A DNA stretch of 23,705 nucleotides from Persephonella sp964519345 (GCA_964519345.1 CAZFKX010000001.1:1-23705), one strand, 5' to 3'. Positions 7,308 through 15,368 are shown, counted from the first letter of the stretch. Notes: generated by a model from the letters alone, not told the origin. Numbers and translations are program-made.

Positions 7308-7847
7308 ATGTCAAGGATCGGTAAAAAACCTATTGATATACCAAAAGGAGTTGAAGTTAAAGTAGGAGAGGGAAATTTTGTTACTGTAAAAGGACCGAAA
7401 GGGGAACTATCTTACAAATTCAATCCAGATTTAAAGATAGATCTGGAAGAAAATCAGATAAAGATAGAAAGACCAAATGACAGCTCATTCATGAGAGCTA
7501 TACATGGAACAACAAGAGCATTGCTCGCCAATATGGTAAAAGGTGTAACTGAGGGTTTTACAGTAGAGCTTGAAATAGTAGGAATAGGTTACAGGGCAAA
7601 TATGAAAGGAAAAGCTATAGAACTTCAGTTAGGCTACTCCCATCCCATATATTTTGAACCGCCAGAGGGCGTTCAAATATCTGTTGAGGGAAATATTATA
7701 AAGGTTTCAGGAATTGATAAACAGAAAGTTGGTCAGGTTGCGGCAAAAATCAGGGAATTTAGAAAACCAGATCCTTATAAAGGAAAGGGTATAAGATACA
7801 AAGGAGAAATTGTTAAACTGAAAGCTGGAAAATCTGTAGGTAAATAA
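7308..7847 (+). CDS. rplF: 50S ribosomal protein L6
   Basis: L6 has 179 residues with two tandem alpha/beta domains. It begins MSRIGKKPIDIPKGVEVKV, contains the inter-domain stretch GVTEGFTVELEIVGIGYRAN and ends with FRKPDPYKGKGIRYKGE. L6 binds near the sarcin-ricin loop and the factor-binding site. The 32-nt gap before it holds TTAAGGAGG as a strong RBS. Confidence 0.97.
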   Translation: MSRIGKKPIDIPKGVEVKVGEGNFVTVKGPKGELSYKFNPDLKIDLEENQIKIERPNDSSFMRAIHGTTRALLANMVKGVTEGFTVELEIVGIGYRANMKGKAIELQLGYSHPIYFEPPEGVQISVEGNIIKVSGIDKQKVGQVAAKIREFRKPDPYKGKGIRYKGEIVKLKAGKSVGK

Positions 7848-7869
7848 ATATAGATGAGGTAAGTATAGG

Positions 7870-8241
7870 ATGGCAGTAAAAACAAGAAGAGAAAAAAGAT
7901 TAATAAGACATAAAAGAATAAGAAAAAAGGTTTTTGGAACAGCTGAAAGACCGAGAATGGCTTTTTTCAAAAGTCTCAATAACCTTTATGTACAGATAAT
8001 AGATGATGAGTCAGGCCAGACCCTTGTAAGTGCCTCAACAATAGACAAGGATTTTGTTGAGAAATATGGCGTAAGGGGTGGAAAAAATATTGAGATGGCA
8101 AAAAAGTTAGGTGAGTTTATTGCAGAAAAGGCTCTTTCAAAGGGTATTCAGAATGTTGTTTTTGATAGAGGCGGTTTTATATACCATGGAAAAGTTAAAG
8201 CTTTTGCAGATTCAGCAAGAGAAAAAGGACTGAAATTTTAA
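7870..8241 (+). CDS. rplR: 50S ribosomal protein L18
   Basis: L18 has 123 residues. A basic N-terminal arm (MAVKTRREKRLIRHKRIRKK) is followed by RPRMAFFKSLNNLYVQIIDD, then VFDRGGFIYHGKVKAFADSA and REKGLKF at the C-terminus. It attaches 5S rRNA to the large subunit with L5. The RBS is GATGAGGT before the ATG at 7870. It is in the normal L6-L18-S5 order. Confidence 0.97.
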   Translation: MAVKTRREKRLIRHKRIRKKVFGTAERPRMAFFKSLNNLYVQIIDDESGQTLVSASTIDKDFVEKYGVRGGKNIEMAKKLGEFIAEKALSKGIQNVVFDRGGFIYHGKVKAFADSAREKGLKF

Positions 8242-8252
8242 AGGAGTGTCAG

Positions 8253-8837
8253 ATGGGAGTAAAAAATATAGAAAAACTAATTGAAGAAAGGCAGAAAATA
8301 GAACCTATCAATCCTGCAGAACTTACACTTGAAGAGAAAGTTGTAGAGATTAGAAGAACAACCCGTGTTGTTGAAGGCGGAAGGAGATTTTCTTTCTCAA
8401 CACTCGCGGTAGTTGGCGACAGAAATGGACATGTTGGTTTTGGACATGGAAAAGCTAATGAGGTTCCACCGTCTATAGCTAAAGCCATAGCTGATGCAAA
8501 AAAACATCTGATAAAAGTTCCTCTAATAGAAGGAACTATACCACACGATGTGATAGGAAAGTATGAGTCTGCTGTTGTGCTTTTAAAACCAGCGAGGAAG
8601 GGTACAGGGGTTGTTGCAGGAGGACCAGTTAGACCTGTACTTGAACTGCTTGGAGTTACAGATATTCTTACAAAGATTATTGGAAGGACAACAAACCCAA
8701 ATAATACTGTAAGAGCCGTTTTTGACGCATTGCTTCAGATAAGATCTCCTGAACAGGTTGCTGCAGTAAGGGGAGTTGATGAAGATAAGATAAGAAAGAA
8801 TTACAGAATTTATGCTTCAGCTCCAATAGTAAAATAA
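8253..8837 (+). CDS. rpsE: 30S ribosomal protein S5
   Basis: S5 has 194 residues. The double-stranded-RNA-binding-like N-domain carries RRTTRVVEGGRRFSFSTLAV and GDRNGHVGFGHGKANEVPPS. The C-domain holds RKGTGVVAGGPVRPVLELLG. An N-terminal extension (about 30 residues, Glu/Lys-rich) precedes the core. S5 takes part in decoding fidelity and in mRNA unwinding with S3 and S4. AAGGAG precedes the ATG. The stop TAATG overlaps an upstream in-frame ATG of rpmD. Confidence 0.97.
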   Translation: MGVKNIEKLIEERQKIEPINPAELTLEEKVVEIRRTTRVVEGGRRFSFSTLAVVGDRNGHVGFGHGKANEVPPSIAKAIADAKKHLIKVPLIEGTIPHDVIGKYESAVVLLKPARKGTGVVAGGPVRPVLELLGVTDILTKIIGRTTNPNNTVRAVFDALLQIRSPEQVAAVRGVDEDKIRKNYRIYASAPIVK

Positions 8838-8848
8838 TGGAGGAAAAG

Positions 8849-9028
8849 ATGAAAATAAAGGTAAAGCTTGTAAGAGGTCTTGCGGGAAAAAGAAAAGATC
8901 AGGTAGAAGCTGTAAGATCTCTTGGGTTAAAAAAGGTTAACGATGAGAGAATCCTTGATAAAAATCCGATGGTTTTAGGAAATATAAATAAAGTTAAACA
9001 CCTGATTCAAGTGGAGGAAATAGAGTAA
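8849..9028 (+). CDS. rpmD: 50S ribosomal protein L30
   Basis: L30 (59 residues from this start) is recognised by MKIKVKLVRGLAGKRKDQVE, SLGLKKVNDERILDKNPMVL and NINKVKHLIQVEE. An in-frame ATG at 8837 overlaps the rpsE stop and would add four residues (MEEK). However, GGAGG at 8839-8843 sits 5 nt before the ATG at 8849, and the family N-terminus matches that start. I therefore use 8849. The stop overlaps the rplO ATG (TAATG). Confidence 0.94.
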   Translation: MKIKVKLVRGLAGKRKDQVEAVRSLGLKKVNDERILDKNPMVLGNINKVKHLIQVEEIE

Positions 9029-9480
9029 TGGGAATAAAACTGCATCAGTTAAAGCCTTCTGAAGGAGCAACCCATAAGAAAAAAAGGGTTGGTAGAGGAA
9101 TAGGATCAGGTCATGGCAAAACTTCAGGAAGAGGTCATAAAGGTCAAAAATCCAGAAGGGGTTACGGAGAACTTCCAGCATTTTTTGAAGGTGGTCAGAC
9201 ACCATTCATAATGAGAGTTCCAAAAAGAGGATTCAAGAATCCAAACAAAAAAGATTATGAGATAGTAAACCTTAAGACACTTGACAGAGTTTTTGAGGCA
9301 AACACAGAAGTAACGCCTGAGATTCTTAAGGAAAGGGGACTTGTACGCTGTATATCTGCTGTAAAAATCCTTGGAGAAGGTGAACTTACAAAACCTTTGA
9401 ATATAAAAGCACACAAATTCTCAAAATCTGCTGTTGAAAAGATAAAAGCTGCAGGTGGCAACTGTGAGATAATCGAATAA
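9028..9480 (+). CDS. rplO: 50S ribosomal protein L15
   Basis: L15 has 150 residues. It starts MGIKLHQLKPSEGATHKKKR, followed by the glycine/arginine-rich extension VGRGIGSGHGKTSGRGHKGQ and FFEGGQTPFIMRVPKRGFKN, which threads into 23S rRNA. The C-terminal globular part has ITHKFSKSA-type sequence (KAHKFSKSAVEKIKAAGG). L15 is a late-assembly protein. It lies before secY, the usual order. Confidence 0.97.
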   Translation: MGIKLHQLKPSEGATHKKKRVGRGIGSGHGKTSGRGHKGQKSRRGYGELPAFFEGGQTPFIMRVPKRGFKNPNKKDYEIVNLKTLDRVFEANTEVTPEILKERGLVRCISAVKILGEGELTKPLNIKAHKFSKSAVEKIKAAGGNCEIIE

Positions 9481-9505
9481 TCTACTCAATTAGAGAGGGC
9501 CTTTA

Positions 9506-10798
9506 TTGATAGATAAAATAAAGAATGTACTGGAGATAAAAGAGCTCAGAGAGAGGATATTATTTACTCTCCTGATGCTCGCTCTTTATAGACTTGGAAC
9601 ACATATACCTGTGCCCGGTGTAGATACAGCGGCTTTACAACATTACTTTAATGCTGCTGGGGGAGCGTTATTTAATATATACAACCTGTTCTCTGGTGGT
9701 GCTTTAGGACGTTTATCCGTTTTTGCCCTTGGTATAATGCCATATATCTCTGCTGCAATAATAATGCAACTTCTTACGGCTGTAATCCCGACACTTGAGA
9801 GGTATCAGAAAGAAGAAGGTGATTATGGCAGGTGGAAGATAACACAATATACAAGATATCTTACAATAGGTATAGCCGGATTTCAGTCTTTTGCTCTTTC
9901 TCTCTGGATTAGTAATCTAAAGACGGAAACAGGTCAGACATTGATCTCTGAAAATGCCGTTATTTTTGTAGTTATGACAACAGTTATAGTTACGACAGGA
10001 ACTGTTTTCCTTATGTGGGTTGGAGAGAAGATAACGGAGTTTGGTATAGGAAACGGTATATCCATGCTTATTCTCGCAAGTATAGTTGTAAGCATTCCAA
10101 ATGCAATAATCCAGTCATACGAGCTTTTAAGAGCTGGGGATCTTACTGTTTTTCAAGTTGGCGTGGCTTTAGCGATAATAATAGTTGTTGTTGCAGGCAT
10201 TATTTACATACAGGAGGCTGAAAGAAGGATACCCATACAGTACGCGAGAAGAAATGTTGGTATTGGCAGCTCAACAGCAACTTACATACCGTTTAAGCTT
10301 AATCCTGCTGGTGTTATCCCAATTATATTTGCTGTTGCCCTTTTAATGTTTCCGGCAACAATTGCACAGATGTTTGTTGAACAAAGCCAAATAGCGAGGA
10401 TGATAGTTGATCACCTATCTCCTCAAAGTTATATATACTTTGTATTTTATGTAGGACTTATTATATTTTTTGCATACTTTTATACAGCTATACTGATAAA
10501 TCCTAATGATATTGCAGATAACTTAAGAAAGAGCGGGGCTTTTATTCCCGGTATTAGAGCTGGTAGTCAGACGGCGGAATATTTAAACCATGTTCTTTCA
10601 AGAATTGTTTTTCCAGGATCAATATTTCTTGCCTCAATAGCTGTTCTCCCTATGTTTCTCATAAAATGGTTGAATGTTCCATTTTATTTTGGAGGAACAT
10701 CTGCACTGATCGTTGTAGTAGTTGCTCTTGATACACTGCATCAGATTGAAGCACACCTTGCTATGAAAAAATACGAAGGATTCCTTAAGAGAGGTTAA
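9506..10798 (+). CDS. secY: Protein translocase channel subunit SecY
   Basis: SecY has 430 residues and about ten transmembrane helices. It forms the protein-conducting channel of the inner membrane with SecE and SecG. Signatures are LYRLGTHIPVPGVD, the plug and TM2 area LFSGGALGRLSVFALGIMPY ISA, QEAERRIPIQYARR, and DIADNLRKSGAFIPGIRAG with a late TALIVVVVALDTLHQIEAHL-like end. The only fitting start is TTG at 9506, with an AGAGGG element at about 9494-9499 and the conserved IKELRERILFTLLMLA following. A non-ATG start may limit translation. It links ribosomal genes to adk. Confidence 0.96.
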   Translation: MIDKIKNVLEIKELRERILFTLLMLALYRLGTHIPVPGVDTAALQHYFNAAGGALFNIYNLFSGGALGRLSVFALGIMPYISAAIIMQLLTAVIPTLERYQKEEGDYGRWKITQYTRYLTIGIAGFQSFALSLWISNLKTETGQTLISENAVIFVVMTTVIVTTGTVFLMWVGEKITEFGIGNGISMLILASIVVSIPNAIIQSYELLRAGDLTVFQVGVALAIIIVVVAGIIYIQEAERRIPIQYARRNVGIGSSTATYIPFKLNPAGVIPIIFAVALLMFPATIAQMFVEQSQIARMIVDHLSPQSYIYFVFYVGLIIFFAYFYTAILINPNDIADNLRKSGAFIPGIRAGSQTAEYLNHVLSRIVFPGSIFLASIAVLPMFLIKWLNVPFYFGGTSALIVVVVALDTLHQIEAHLAMKKYEGFLKRG

Positions 10799-10800
10799 AT

Positions 10801-11421
10801 ATGGCTAAAACGTTAATATTTTTGGGTCCTCCTGGTGCTGGAAAAGGTACTCAGGCTCAGAGGCTTGTTGAGGAAAGAGGCTTTGTCCAGCTTTCTACAG
10901 GTGATATATTAAGAGAGGCTGTCAAAAGCGGTACAGAACTTGGAAAAAAGGCAAAGGAATATATGGAAGCCGGTAAGCTTGTTCCAGATGATCTTATAAT
11001 AGCTATAATAGAAGAGAAATTAAGAGGCTTAAAAGGAAAGGATATAATTCTCGATGGTTTTCCAAGAACAATTCCACAGGCTGAAGCGCTTGATAAAATG
11101 CTTTCTGAGGTGGACAGAACCCTTGATAAAGTTATACTATTTGATCTTTCTGATAAAGAAATACTCAGAAGACTGACTGGAAGGAGGGTGGATCCAAAAA
11201 CAGGTAAGGTTTACCATATTGAGTTTAATCCACCACCTGAAGGAGTTAAGGTTATTCAGAGAGAAGATGACAGAGAGGAAGTAATAAAGAAAAGACTTGC
11301 AGTATATCATCAGCAGACAGCTCCACTTATTGAATATTACAAAAAACAGGATAAATTATTCGTCGTTGATGCTTCAAAACCTCCTGATGAAGTTTACAAA
11401 GATATTACATCTGTGATATAA
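10801..11421 (+). CDS. adk: Adenylate kinase
   Basis: Adenylate kinase has 206 residues and catalyses ATP + AMP = 2 ADP. The P-loop is GPPGAGKGT at residues 9-17, STGDILREA follows at 32-40, and DGFPRT lies at 85-90. The LID spans about 126-157 (GRRVDPKTGKVYHIEFNPPP). It lacks the four zinc-binding cysteines found in many Gram-positive and thermophile enzymes and is shorter than the E. coli LID. The ATG is 2 nt after the secY stop, using AGAGAGG inside secY. The secY-adk-map order is conserved in many bacteria. Confidence 0.97.
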   Translation: MAKTLIFLGPPGAGKGTQAQRLVEERGFVQLSTGDILREAVKSGTELGKKAKEYMEAGKLVPDDLIIAIIEEKLRGLKGKDIILDGFPRTIPQAEALDKMLSEVDRTLDKVILFDLSDKEILRRLTGRRVDPKTGKVYHIEFNPPPEGVKVIQREDDREEVIKKRLAVYHQQTAPLIEYYKKQDKLFVVDASKPPDEVYKDITSVI

Positions 11422-11433
11422 TATTAGTTTGTA

Positions 11434-12195
11434 ATGATAGAACTTAAAACAAGAGAAGAGATAGAAAAATTAAGATACAGCAACAGAATAGTTGCTGAGA
11501 TATTGCAGCTTTTAAAGGAAGAAACAAAGCCTGGTATGACAGGTGTTGATATAGATGAGATAGCACGGATAGAGTGTGAAAAGAGAGGCGTTAAGCCAGC
11601 ATTTTTGGGATTATATGGATTTCCAGCTGCTGTTTGTGTTTCTATAAACGAAGAGATCGTTCACGGTGTCCCAAAGAAGAATAGGATACTTAAAAAAGGT
11701 GATATAGTAAGCCTTGATTTTGGCGTTGTTGTTGATGGTTGGTATGGAGATGCAGCGATCTCTTTTGTTTTAGGTAATAAAATAAGCGACAGAAAAAAGA
11801 GATTACTTGAAGGTGTAGAGGAAGCGTTAAGAGCAGGGATTGAGAAATGTATTCCCGGCAATACGGTAAAAGATATTGCGGCTGCAATAGAAGGCACGTT
11901 GGAAGCCTACCGATTAGCCCCGATATGTGATTACGGAGGGCATGGAATAGGGCGTAAGCCACACGAAGAACCTCATGTTTCTAACTGTGTGGCTAATGCT
12001 GAGGATGTTTTGCTGAAGCCAGGTATGGTGCTCGCCATAGAACCTATGGCAACACTTGGTAGAAGAAAAAACTTCTACCGTAAATTGAAAGATGGCTGGA
12101 CTGTAGTATCAAAGGAAAAAGCGCTTGCTGCTCATTTTGAGCATTCTGTAGCTGTTACTGAGAACGGTCCAGACATACTTTCAAAATTAGATTAA
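11434..12195 (+). CDS. map: Methionine aminopeptidase, type I
   Basis: This 253-residue enzyme removes initiator methionine from nascent proteins. The pita-bread fold metal ligands are visible: D95 in SLDFGVVVDG, D106 in WYGDAAISF, H170 in YGGHGIGRKPHEEPH, E203 in LAIEPMA and E236 in HFEHSVAVTE. H77 (EEIVHGVP) is the conserved substrate-contact histidine. It is close to the usual 250-residue bacterial type I length. The ATG at 11434 has only a weak RBS, unlike its neighbours. It is encoded 12 nt after adk and 10 nt before infA. Confidence 0.97.
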   Translation: MIELKTREEIEKLRYSNRIVAEILQLLKEETKPGMTGVDIDEIARIECEKRGVKPAFLGLYGFPAAVCVSINEEIVHGVPKKNRILKKGDIVSLDFGVVVDGWYGDAAISFVLGNKISDRKKRLLEGVEEALRAGIEKCIPGNTVKDIAAAIEGTLEAYRLAPICDYGGHGIGRKPHEEPHVSNCVANAEDVLLKPGMVLAIEPMATLGRRKNFYRKLKDGWTVVSKEKALAAHFEHSVAVTENGPDILSKLD

Positions 12196-12205
12196 AGGGT
12201 TTGTA

Positions 12206-12442
12206 ATGGGAAAAAAGAAGAAGAAAGAACAGAAAGAAAAAGGTATTGTTGTGGAAGGAACTGTAGAAGAAGCGCTTCCAAATGCTATGTTTAAAGTGAA
12301 GCTTGACACTGGTCATGAAGTGCTTGCACATGTCTCAGGCAAGATGAGGATGCACTTTATAAGAATCCTGCCTGGGGATAGGGTAAAAGTAGAGCTATCC
12401 CCTTATGATTTAACAAGAGGAAGAATAATTTTTAGAATGTGA
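12206..12442 (+). CDS. infA: Translation initiation factor IF-1
   Basis: IF-1 has 78 residues, an OB-fold protein that occupies the A site during initiation. The core reads VEGTVEEALPNAMFKVKLDT, GHEVLAHVSGKMRMHFIRIL and GDRVKVELSPYDLTRGRIIF, nearly invariant. The N-terminus carries an unusual lysine-rich lead, MGKKKKKEQKEKG, slightly longer and more basic than the standard MAKxD start. The RBS is weak (AAAGGG, rather distal). It lies between map and rpmJ, the standard order. Confidence 0.97.
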   Translation: MGKKKKKEQKEKGIVVEGTVEEALPNAMFKVKLDTGHEVLAHVSGKMRMHFIRILPGDRVKVELSPYDLTRGRIIFRM

Positions 12443-12451
12443 GGTGGAGAT

Positions 12452-12565
12452 ATGAAAGTAAGATCGTCCGTTAAGAAAAGATGTGAGAAATGTAGAATTA
12501 TTAAAAGAAACGGTAGAATAATGGTTATATGTGAAAATCCAAGACACAAACAAAAACAAGGCTAA
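12452..12565 (+). CDS. rpmJ: 50S ribosomal protein L36, zinc-binding type
   Basis: This short gene encodes 37 residues starting MKVRSSVKKRCEKCRIIKRN and ending ENPRHKQKQG. The zinc site is C11-x2-C14, C27 and H32, the C+ form of L36. GAGGTGG at 12441-12447 sits just before the ATG at 12452. L36 stabilises 23S rRNA helices late in assembly. It lies between infA and rpsM, as in most bacteria. Confidence 0.97.
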   Translation: MKVRSSVKKRCEKCRIIKRNGRIMVICENPRHKQKQG

Positions 12566-12578
12566 TTAGGAGGAAAAG

Positions 12579-12929
12579 ATGGCTCGTATAGCTGGTGTTG
12601 ATTTACCTGATAGAAAAAGGCTTGAGATAGCTCTCACATATATATACGGGATAGGAAAAACAAGAGCTAAGGAAATTCTTGAAAAAACAGGAATAGACGG
12701 AATGAAAAGAGTTGGGGAACTAACTCCTGATGAGCTTAATACTATTAGAAAGTTTATAGAACAGAACTATAAAGTTGAGGGAGACCTTAGAAGGGAAGTT
12801 GCTGTTAATATTAAAAAATTAATGGATATGGGTTGTTACAGAGGGATAAGACACAGGCTTGGTCTTCCTGTTAGGGGACAGAGAACAAAAACAAATGCTA
12901 AAACAAGACGCGGTAGAAAGAGAAGATAA
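12579..12929 (+). CDS. rpsM: 30S ribosomal protein S13
   Basis: S13 has 116 residues. It begins MARIAGVDLPDRKRLEIALT, has the helix-two-turn-helix YIYGIGKTRAKEILEKTGI, and ends in the conserved basic tail GIRHRLGLPVRGQRTKTNAK. S13 is in the 30S head, contacts P-site tRNA and forms bridges B1a and B1b. AGGAGG precedes the ATG. It opens the alpha block 13 nt after rpmJ with no clear promoter of its own. Confidence 0.97.
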   Translation: MARIAGVDLPDRKRLEIALTYIYGIGKTRAKEILEKTGIDGMKRVGELTPDELNTIRKFIEQNYKVEGDLRREVAVNIKKLMDMGCYRGIRHRLGLPVRGQRTKTNAKTRRGRKRR

Positions 12930-12952
12930 CTTTATAATTAGATGGAGGTATC

Positions 12953-13342
12953 ATGGCAAGAAGAAGAAGAACAGCTAAAAAGGTTAAAAGAACGGTTCCT
13001 TACGGAATTGCTCATATACAGGCAACATTTAATAACACTATTGTAACTATTACAGATAAAGAGGGAAACGTCCTGACATGGGCTTCAGGAGGAACTGAAG
13101 GGTTTAAAGGAACAAGGAAAAGTACACCTTATGCTGCCCAGAAAGCAGCTGAAAAGGCTGCAAAGAGAGCTATGGATGAGTTTGGAATGAAGGATATAGA
13201 AGTCTGGGTCAAAGGTCCAGGTGCTGGTAGAGAAACAGCTATAAAAACAATTCAGGCTGTAGGTCTTAATATAAAAGTGATAAAAGATGTAACTCCTATA
13301 CCTCATAACGGCTGTCGTCCACCAAGTAAAAGGAGGGTTTAA
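12953..13342 (+). CDS. rpsK: 30S ribosomal protein S11
   Basis: S11 has 129 residues. Motifs are YGIAHIQATFNNTIVTITDK, GNVLTWASGGTEGFKGTRKS, PYAAQKAAEKAAKRAMD and the end VTPIPHNGCRPPSKRRV. It lies on the 30S platform near the mRNA exit and the Shine-Dalgarno helix. ATGGAGG precedes the ATG at 12953. Only 3 nt separate it from rpsD. Confidence 0.97.
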   Translation: MARRRRTAKKVKRTVPYGIAHIQATFNNTIVTITDKEGNVLTWASGGTEGFKGTRKSTPYAAQKAAEKAAKRAMDEFGMKDIEVWVKGPGAGRETAIKTIQAVGLNIKVIKDVTPIPHNGCRPPSKRRV

Positions 13343-13345
13343 TAT

Positions 13346-13963
13346 ATGGGTAGATATTTAGGTCCATTAACAAAGGTAAGTAGAAGATTAGGTGTTTTTG
13401 TTGGGGGAAGTTTAAAATCTTTTCAAAAAAGAAACTTTCCTCCAGGACAGCATGGAAGAGTACAGGGAAGAAAGGTAAAACTTTCAGACTATGCTGTTAG
13501 ATTACAGGAGAAACAGAAATTAAGATATTTATACGGTGGAATTAGGGAAAAACAGTTCAAAAGATATTTTGACGAGGCAGCAAGGTCGGCTGGTAATACA
13601 GGTCAGATTCTTCTTCAGCTTTTAGAGAGAAGGCTTGATAATGTTGTTTATAGACTTGGTTTTGCAAAAACAAGAAGACAGGCAAGACAGCTTGTCCGAC
13701 ACGGACATTTTTTAGTTAATGGTAGAAAGGTTGATATACCATCATACAGAGTTGATCCTGGTGATATTATAGAACTTAGAGAGAAGAGCAGAAATTCCCC
13801 CGTGTTTAAAGAAAACCTTGAAAGTAGGGATCCAAGAAGTATTCCAAACTGGCTTGAGCTTGACAAAGACAATTTTAGAGGAAAGGTATTAGAAATACCG
13901 CAAGATATAGAGCTTGAAATACCTGTAAATGTTCAGCTTATTATTGAGTTCTACTCAATGTAA
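13346..13963 (+). CDS. rpsD: 30S ribosomal protein S4, cysteine-free type
   Basis: S4 has 205 residues. The N-terminal region MGRYLGPLTKVSRRLGVFVG lacks the zinc-binding cysteines of the C+ form, although S14 and L36 here keep theirs. The S4 RNA-binding domain includes LERRLDNVVYRLGFAKTRRQ and ARQLVRHGHFLVNGRKVDIP. S4 nucleates 30S assembly and in E. coli represses the alpha operon through an rpsM-leader pseudoknot. The RBS AGGAGGG lies inside the end of rpsK. Its 3' end contains an ATTGAG/CTCAAT inverted repeat just before the stop. Confidence 0.97.
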   Translation: MGRYLGPLTKVSRRLGVFVGGSLKSFQKRNFPPGQHGRVQGRKVKLSDYAVRLQEKQKLRYLYGGIREKQFKRYFDEAARSAGNTGQILLQLLERRLDNVVYRLGFAKTRRQARQLVRHGHFLVNGRKVDIPSYRVDPGDIIELREKSRNSPVFKENLESRDPRSIPNWLELDKDNFRGKVLEIPQDIELEIPVNVQLIIEFYSM

Positions 13964-13979
13964 TAAACGGGAAAATCCC
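13943..13979 (+). promoter_or_regulatory. Paired small hairpins at the rpsD-rpoA junction
   Basis: ATTGAG at 13943-13948 pairs with CTCAAT at 13954-13959 around a 5-nt loop, ending just before the rpsD stop. A second short stem, GGGA/TCCC around AAA, spans 13969-13979. Neither is followed by a T-run. They may slow ribosomes, act as a processing site, or tune rpoA output relative to rpsD. The second stem alone is weak. Confidence 0.3.
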
Positions 13980-14003
13980 AGATTTATGGAGGTAAAATAA
14001 CCT

Positions 14004-14978
14004 ATGCCTTTTTTAGAGTTTATAACACCAAGCAAGATATACTGGGATGAGAGTTCCAAAACTGAGAGTTTTGGAAGACTTTATGTGGAACCTCTTGAGA
14101 GAGGTTATGGTATAACCCTTGGAAATGCTTTAAGGAGAGTCCTTCTCTCTTCACTTGAAGGAGGAGCTGTAACAGCTGTTAAGATTCATGGTGTCGCACA
14201 TGAGTTTACCACAATCGAAGGTGTTATAGAGGATGTGTCGGAGATTATTCTGAATTTGAAACAGATAAAATTCAGAATGGATGAAGGAATAGAAAGTGAT
14301 TTTGCTATTCTTGAGTTTAAAGGAACAGGAGAGATAACAGCTAAGGATATAAAGGTTCCAGCAGGAATTAAGATAGTAAATCCCGAGGTCCATATAGCAA
14401 CTGTTGATAAGGATATTGAACTGAGGATGGAGTTGAAGATAGAGAAAGGTCGTGGATATGTAATGGTTGAGGAGATGGAACCTCCAACGGAGATTGGATG
14501 GATACCTATTGATACAGCCTTCTCTCCTATAAAGAAATGTACGTTCTATGTTGAACCTACAAGGGTCGGAGAAAAGACAAACTATGACAAACTTATTCTT
14601 GAAGTAACTACAGATGGAAGCATAACACCTGAAGAATCTTTGACAAAAGCGACAAATATACTTATAGAACATTTCCAACTTCTTCTTAATCCAACGGTTA
14701 GAAAGGTTGAGGTGGTTAAAAAGGCTGAGCCTGAAAGTATAGCTGAAAAGATTGAAGCTGATAAGCTTTCCCTTGCTATTGAAGAACTTGAAATATCATC
14801 AAGAGCTACTAATACATTGAAAAAGCTCGGTATCCAGACAATAGGCGATCTTGTTAAGATGACAGAAGAAGATCTTAAAGAGGCTAAAAGTATAGGTAGA
14901 AAAGCGCTTAAAGAGATCAAGGAGGCTCTTGCTGAGCTTGGACTTGAGCTTGCTCCATCACCAACAAAAAAAGATTAA
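14004..14978 (+). CDS. rpoA: DNA-directed RNA polymerase alpha subunit
   Basis: RpoA has 324 residues. The N-terminal assembly domain (about 1-230) includes GRLYVEPLERGYGITLGNAL, RRVLLSSLEGGAVTAVKIHG and HEFTTIEGVIEDVSEIILNL. A linker of about 20 residues leads to the C-terminal domain (about 255-318), with LEISSRATNTLKKLGIQTIG and IGRKALKEIKEALAELGLEL. The arginine in SSRATNTLKK matches the UP-element-binding arginine of the E. coli CTD. GGAGGT at 13988-13993 lies 10 nt before the ATG. The position between rpsD and rplQ is standard. Confidence 0.98.
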   Translation: MPFLEFITPSKIYWDESSKTESFGRLYVEPLERGYGITLGNALRRVLLSSLEGGAVTAVKIHGVAHEFTTIEGVIEDVSEIILNLKQIKFRMDEGIESDFAILEFKGTGEITAKDIKVPAGIKIVNPEVHIATVDKDIELRMELKIEKGRGYVMVEEMEPPTEIGWIPIDTAFSPIKKCTFYVEPTRVGEKTNYDKLILEVTTDGSITPEESLTKATNILIEHFQLLLNPTVRKVEVVKKAEPESIAEKIEADKLSLAIEELEISSRATNTLKKLGIQTIGDLVKMTEEDLKEAKSIGRKALKEIKEALAELGLELAPSPTKKD

Positions 14979-14991
14979 GAGGTAGAGAGAA

Positions 14992-15366
14992 ATGAGACAC
15001 AGAGTAAAAACTAAAAGTTTTCATAGACCTAAAGAACAGAGAGAGGCTCTTTTCGTTAATCTTGCTATTGCACTTATAGAGCATGGAAAGATAGAAACTA
15101 CAGTTCAAAAGGCTAAAGCTTTAAGGCCTTTTATTGAAAAGCTTGTTACTCTTGCAAAAAAAGAAACGGTGGCAGCAAGAAGGCTTCTCAACGCAAGATT
15201 GAGGAATAATACAAAAGCAGCAACAAAACTTTTTAAAGAAATAGCACCTCTTTTTAAAGAAAGGAACGGCGGTTATACAAGAATATACAAACTTGATAAA
15301 AGAAGAAGAGGTGATGATGCTCAGATGGCTATAATTGAATTTATTGAACATCCAGATAAAGAGTAG
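14992..15366 (+). CDS. rplQ: 50S ribosomal protein L17
   Basis: L17 has 124 residues. It begins MRHRVKTKSFHRPKEQREAL, contains ALIEHGKIETTVQKAKALRP and FIEKLVTLAKKET, and ends with GGYTRIYKLDKRRRGDDAQM and AIIEFIE. It sits at the exit-tunnel side of the 50S subunit. The RBS AAGAGGTAGAG precedes the ATG. It is the last ribosomal-protein gene of the cluster and is followed by yggT after 2 nt. Confidence 0.97.
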   Translation: MRHRVKTKSFHRPKEQREALFVNLAIALIEHGKIETTVQKAKALRPFIEKLVTLAKKETVAARRLLNARLRNNTKAATKLFKEIAPLFKERNGGYTRIYKLDKRRRGDDAQMAIIEFIEHPDKE

Positions 15367-15368
15367 TC

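Noticed and set aside
10015..10221. Second-frame open reading frame within secY
   Set aside because: It is in the same strand but another frame of a conserved membrane protein. The Ser/Cys-rich translation is a frame artefact.
14151..14678. 175-codon minus-strand frame inside rpoA
   Set aside because: It is long, but it is the antisense of highly conserved rpoA, with no RBS and a Cys/Tyr/Phe-rich translation that arises from AT-rich codon complements.
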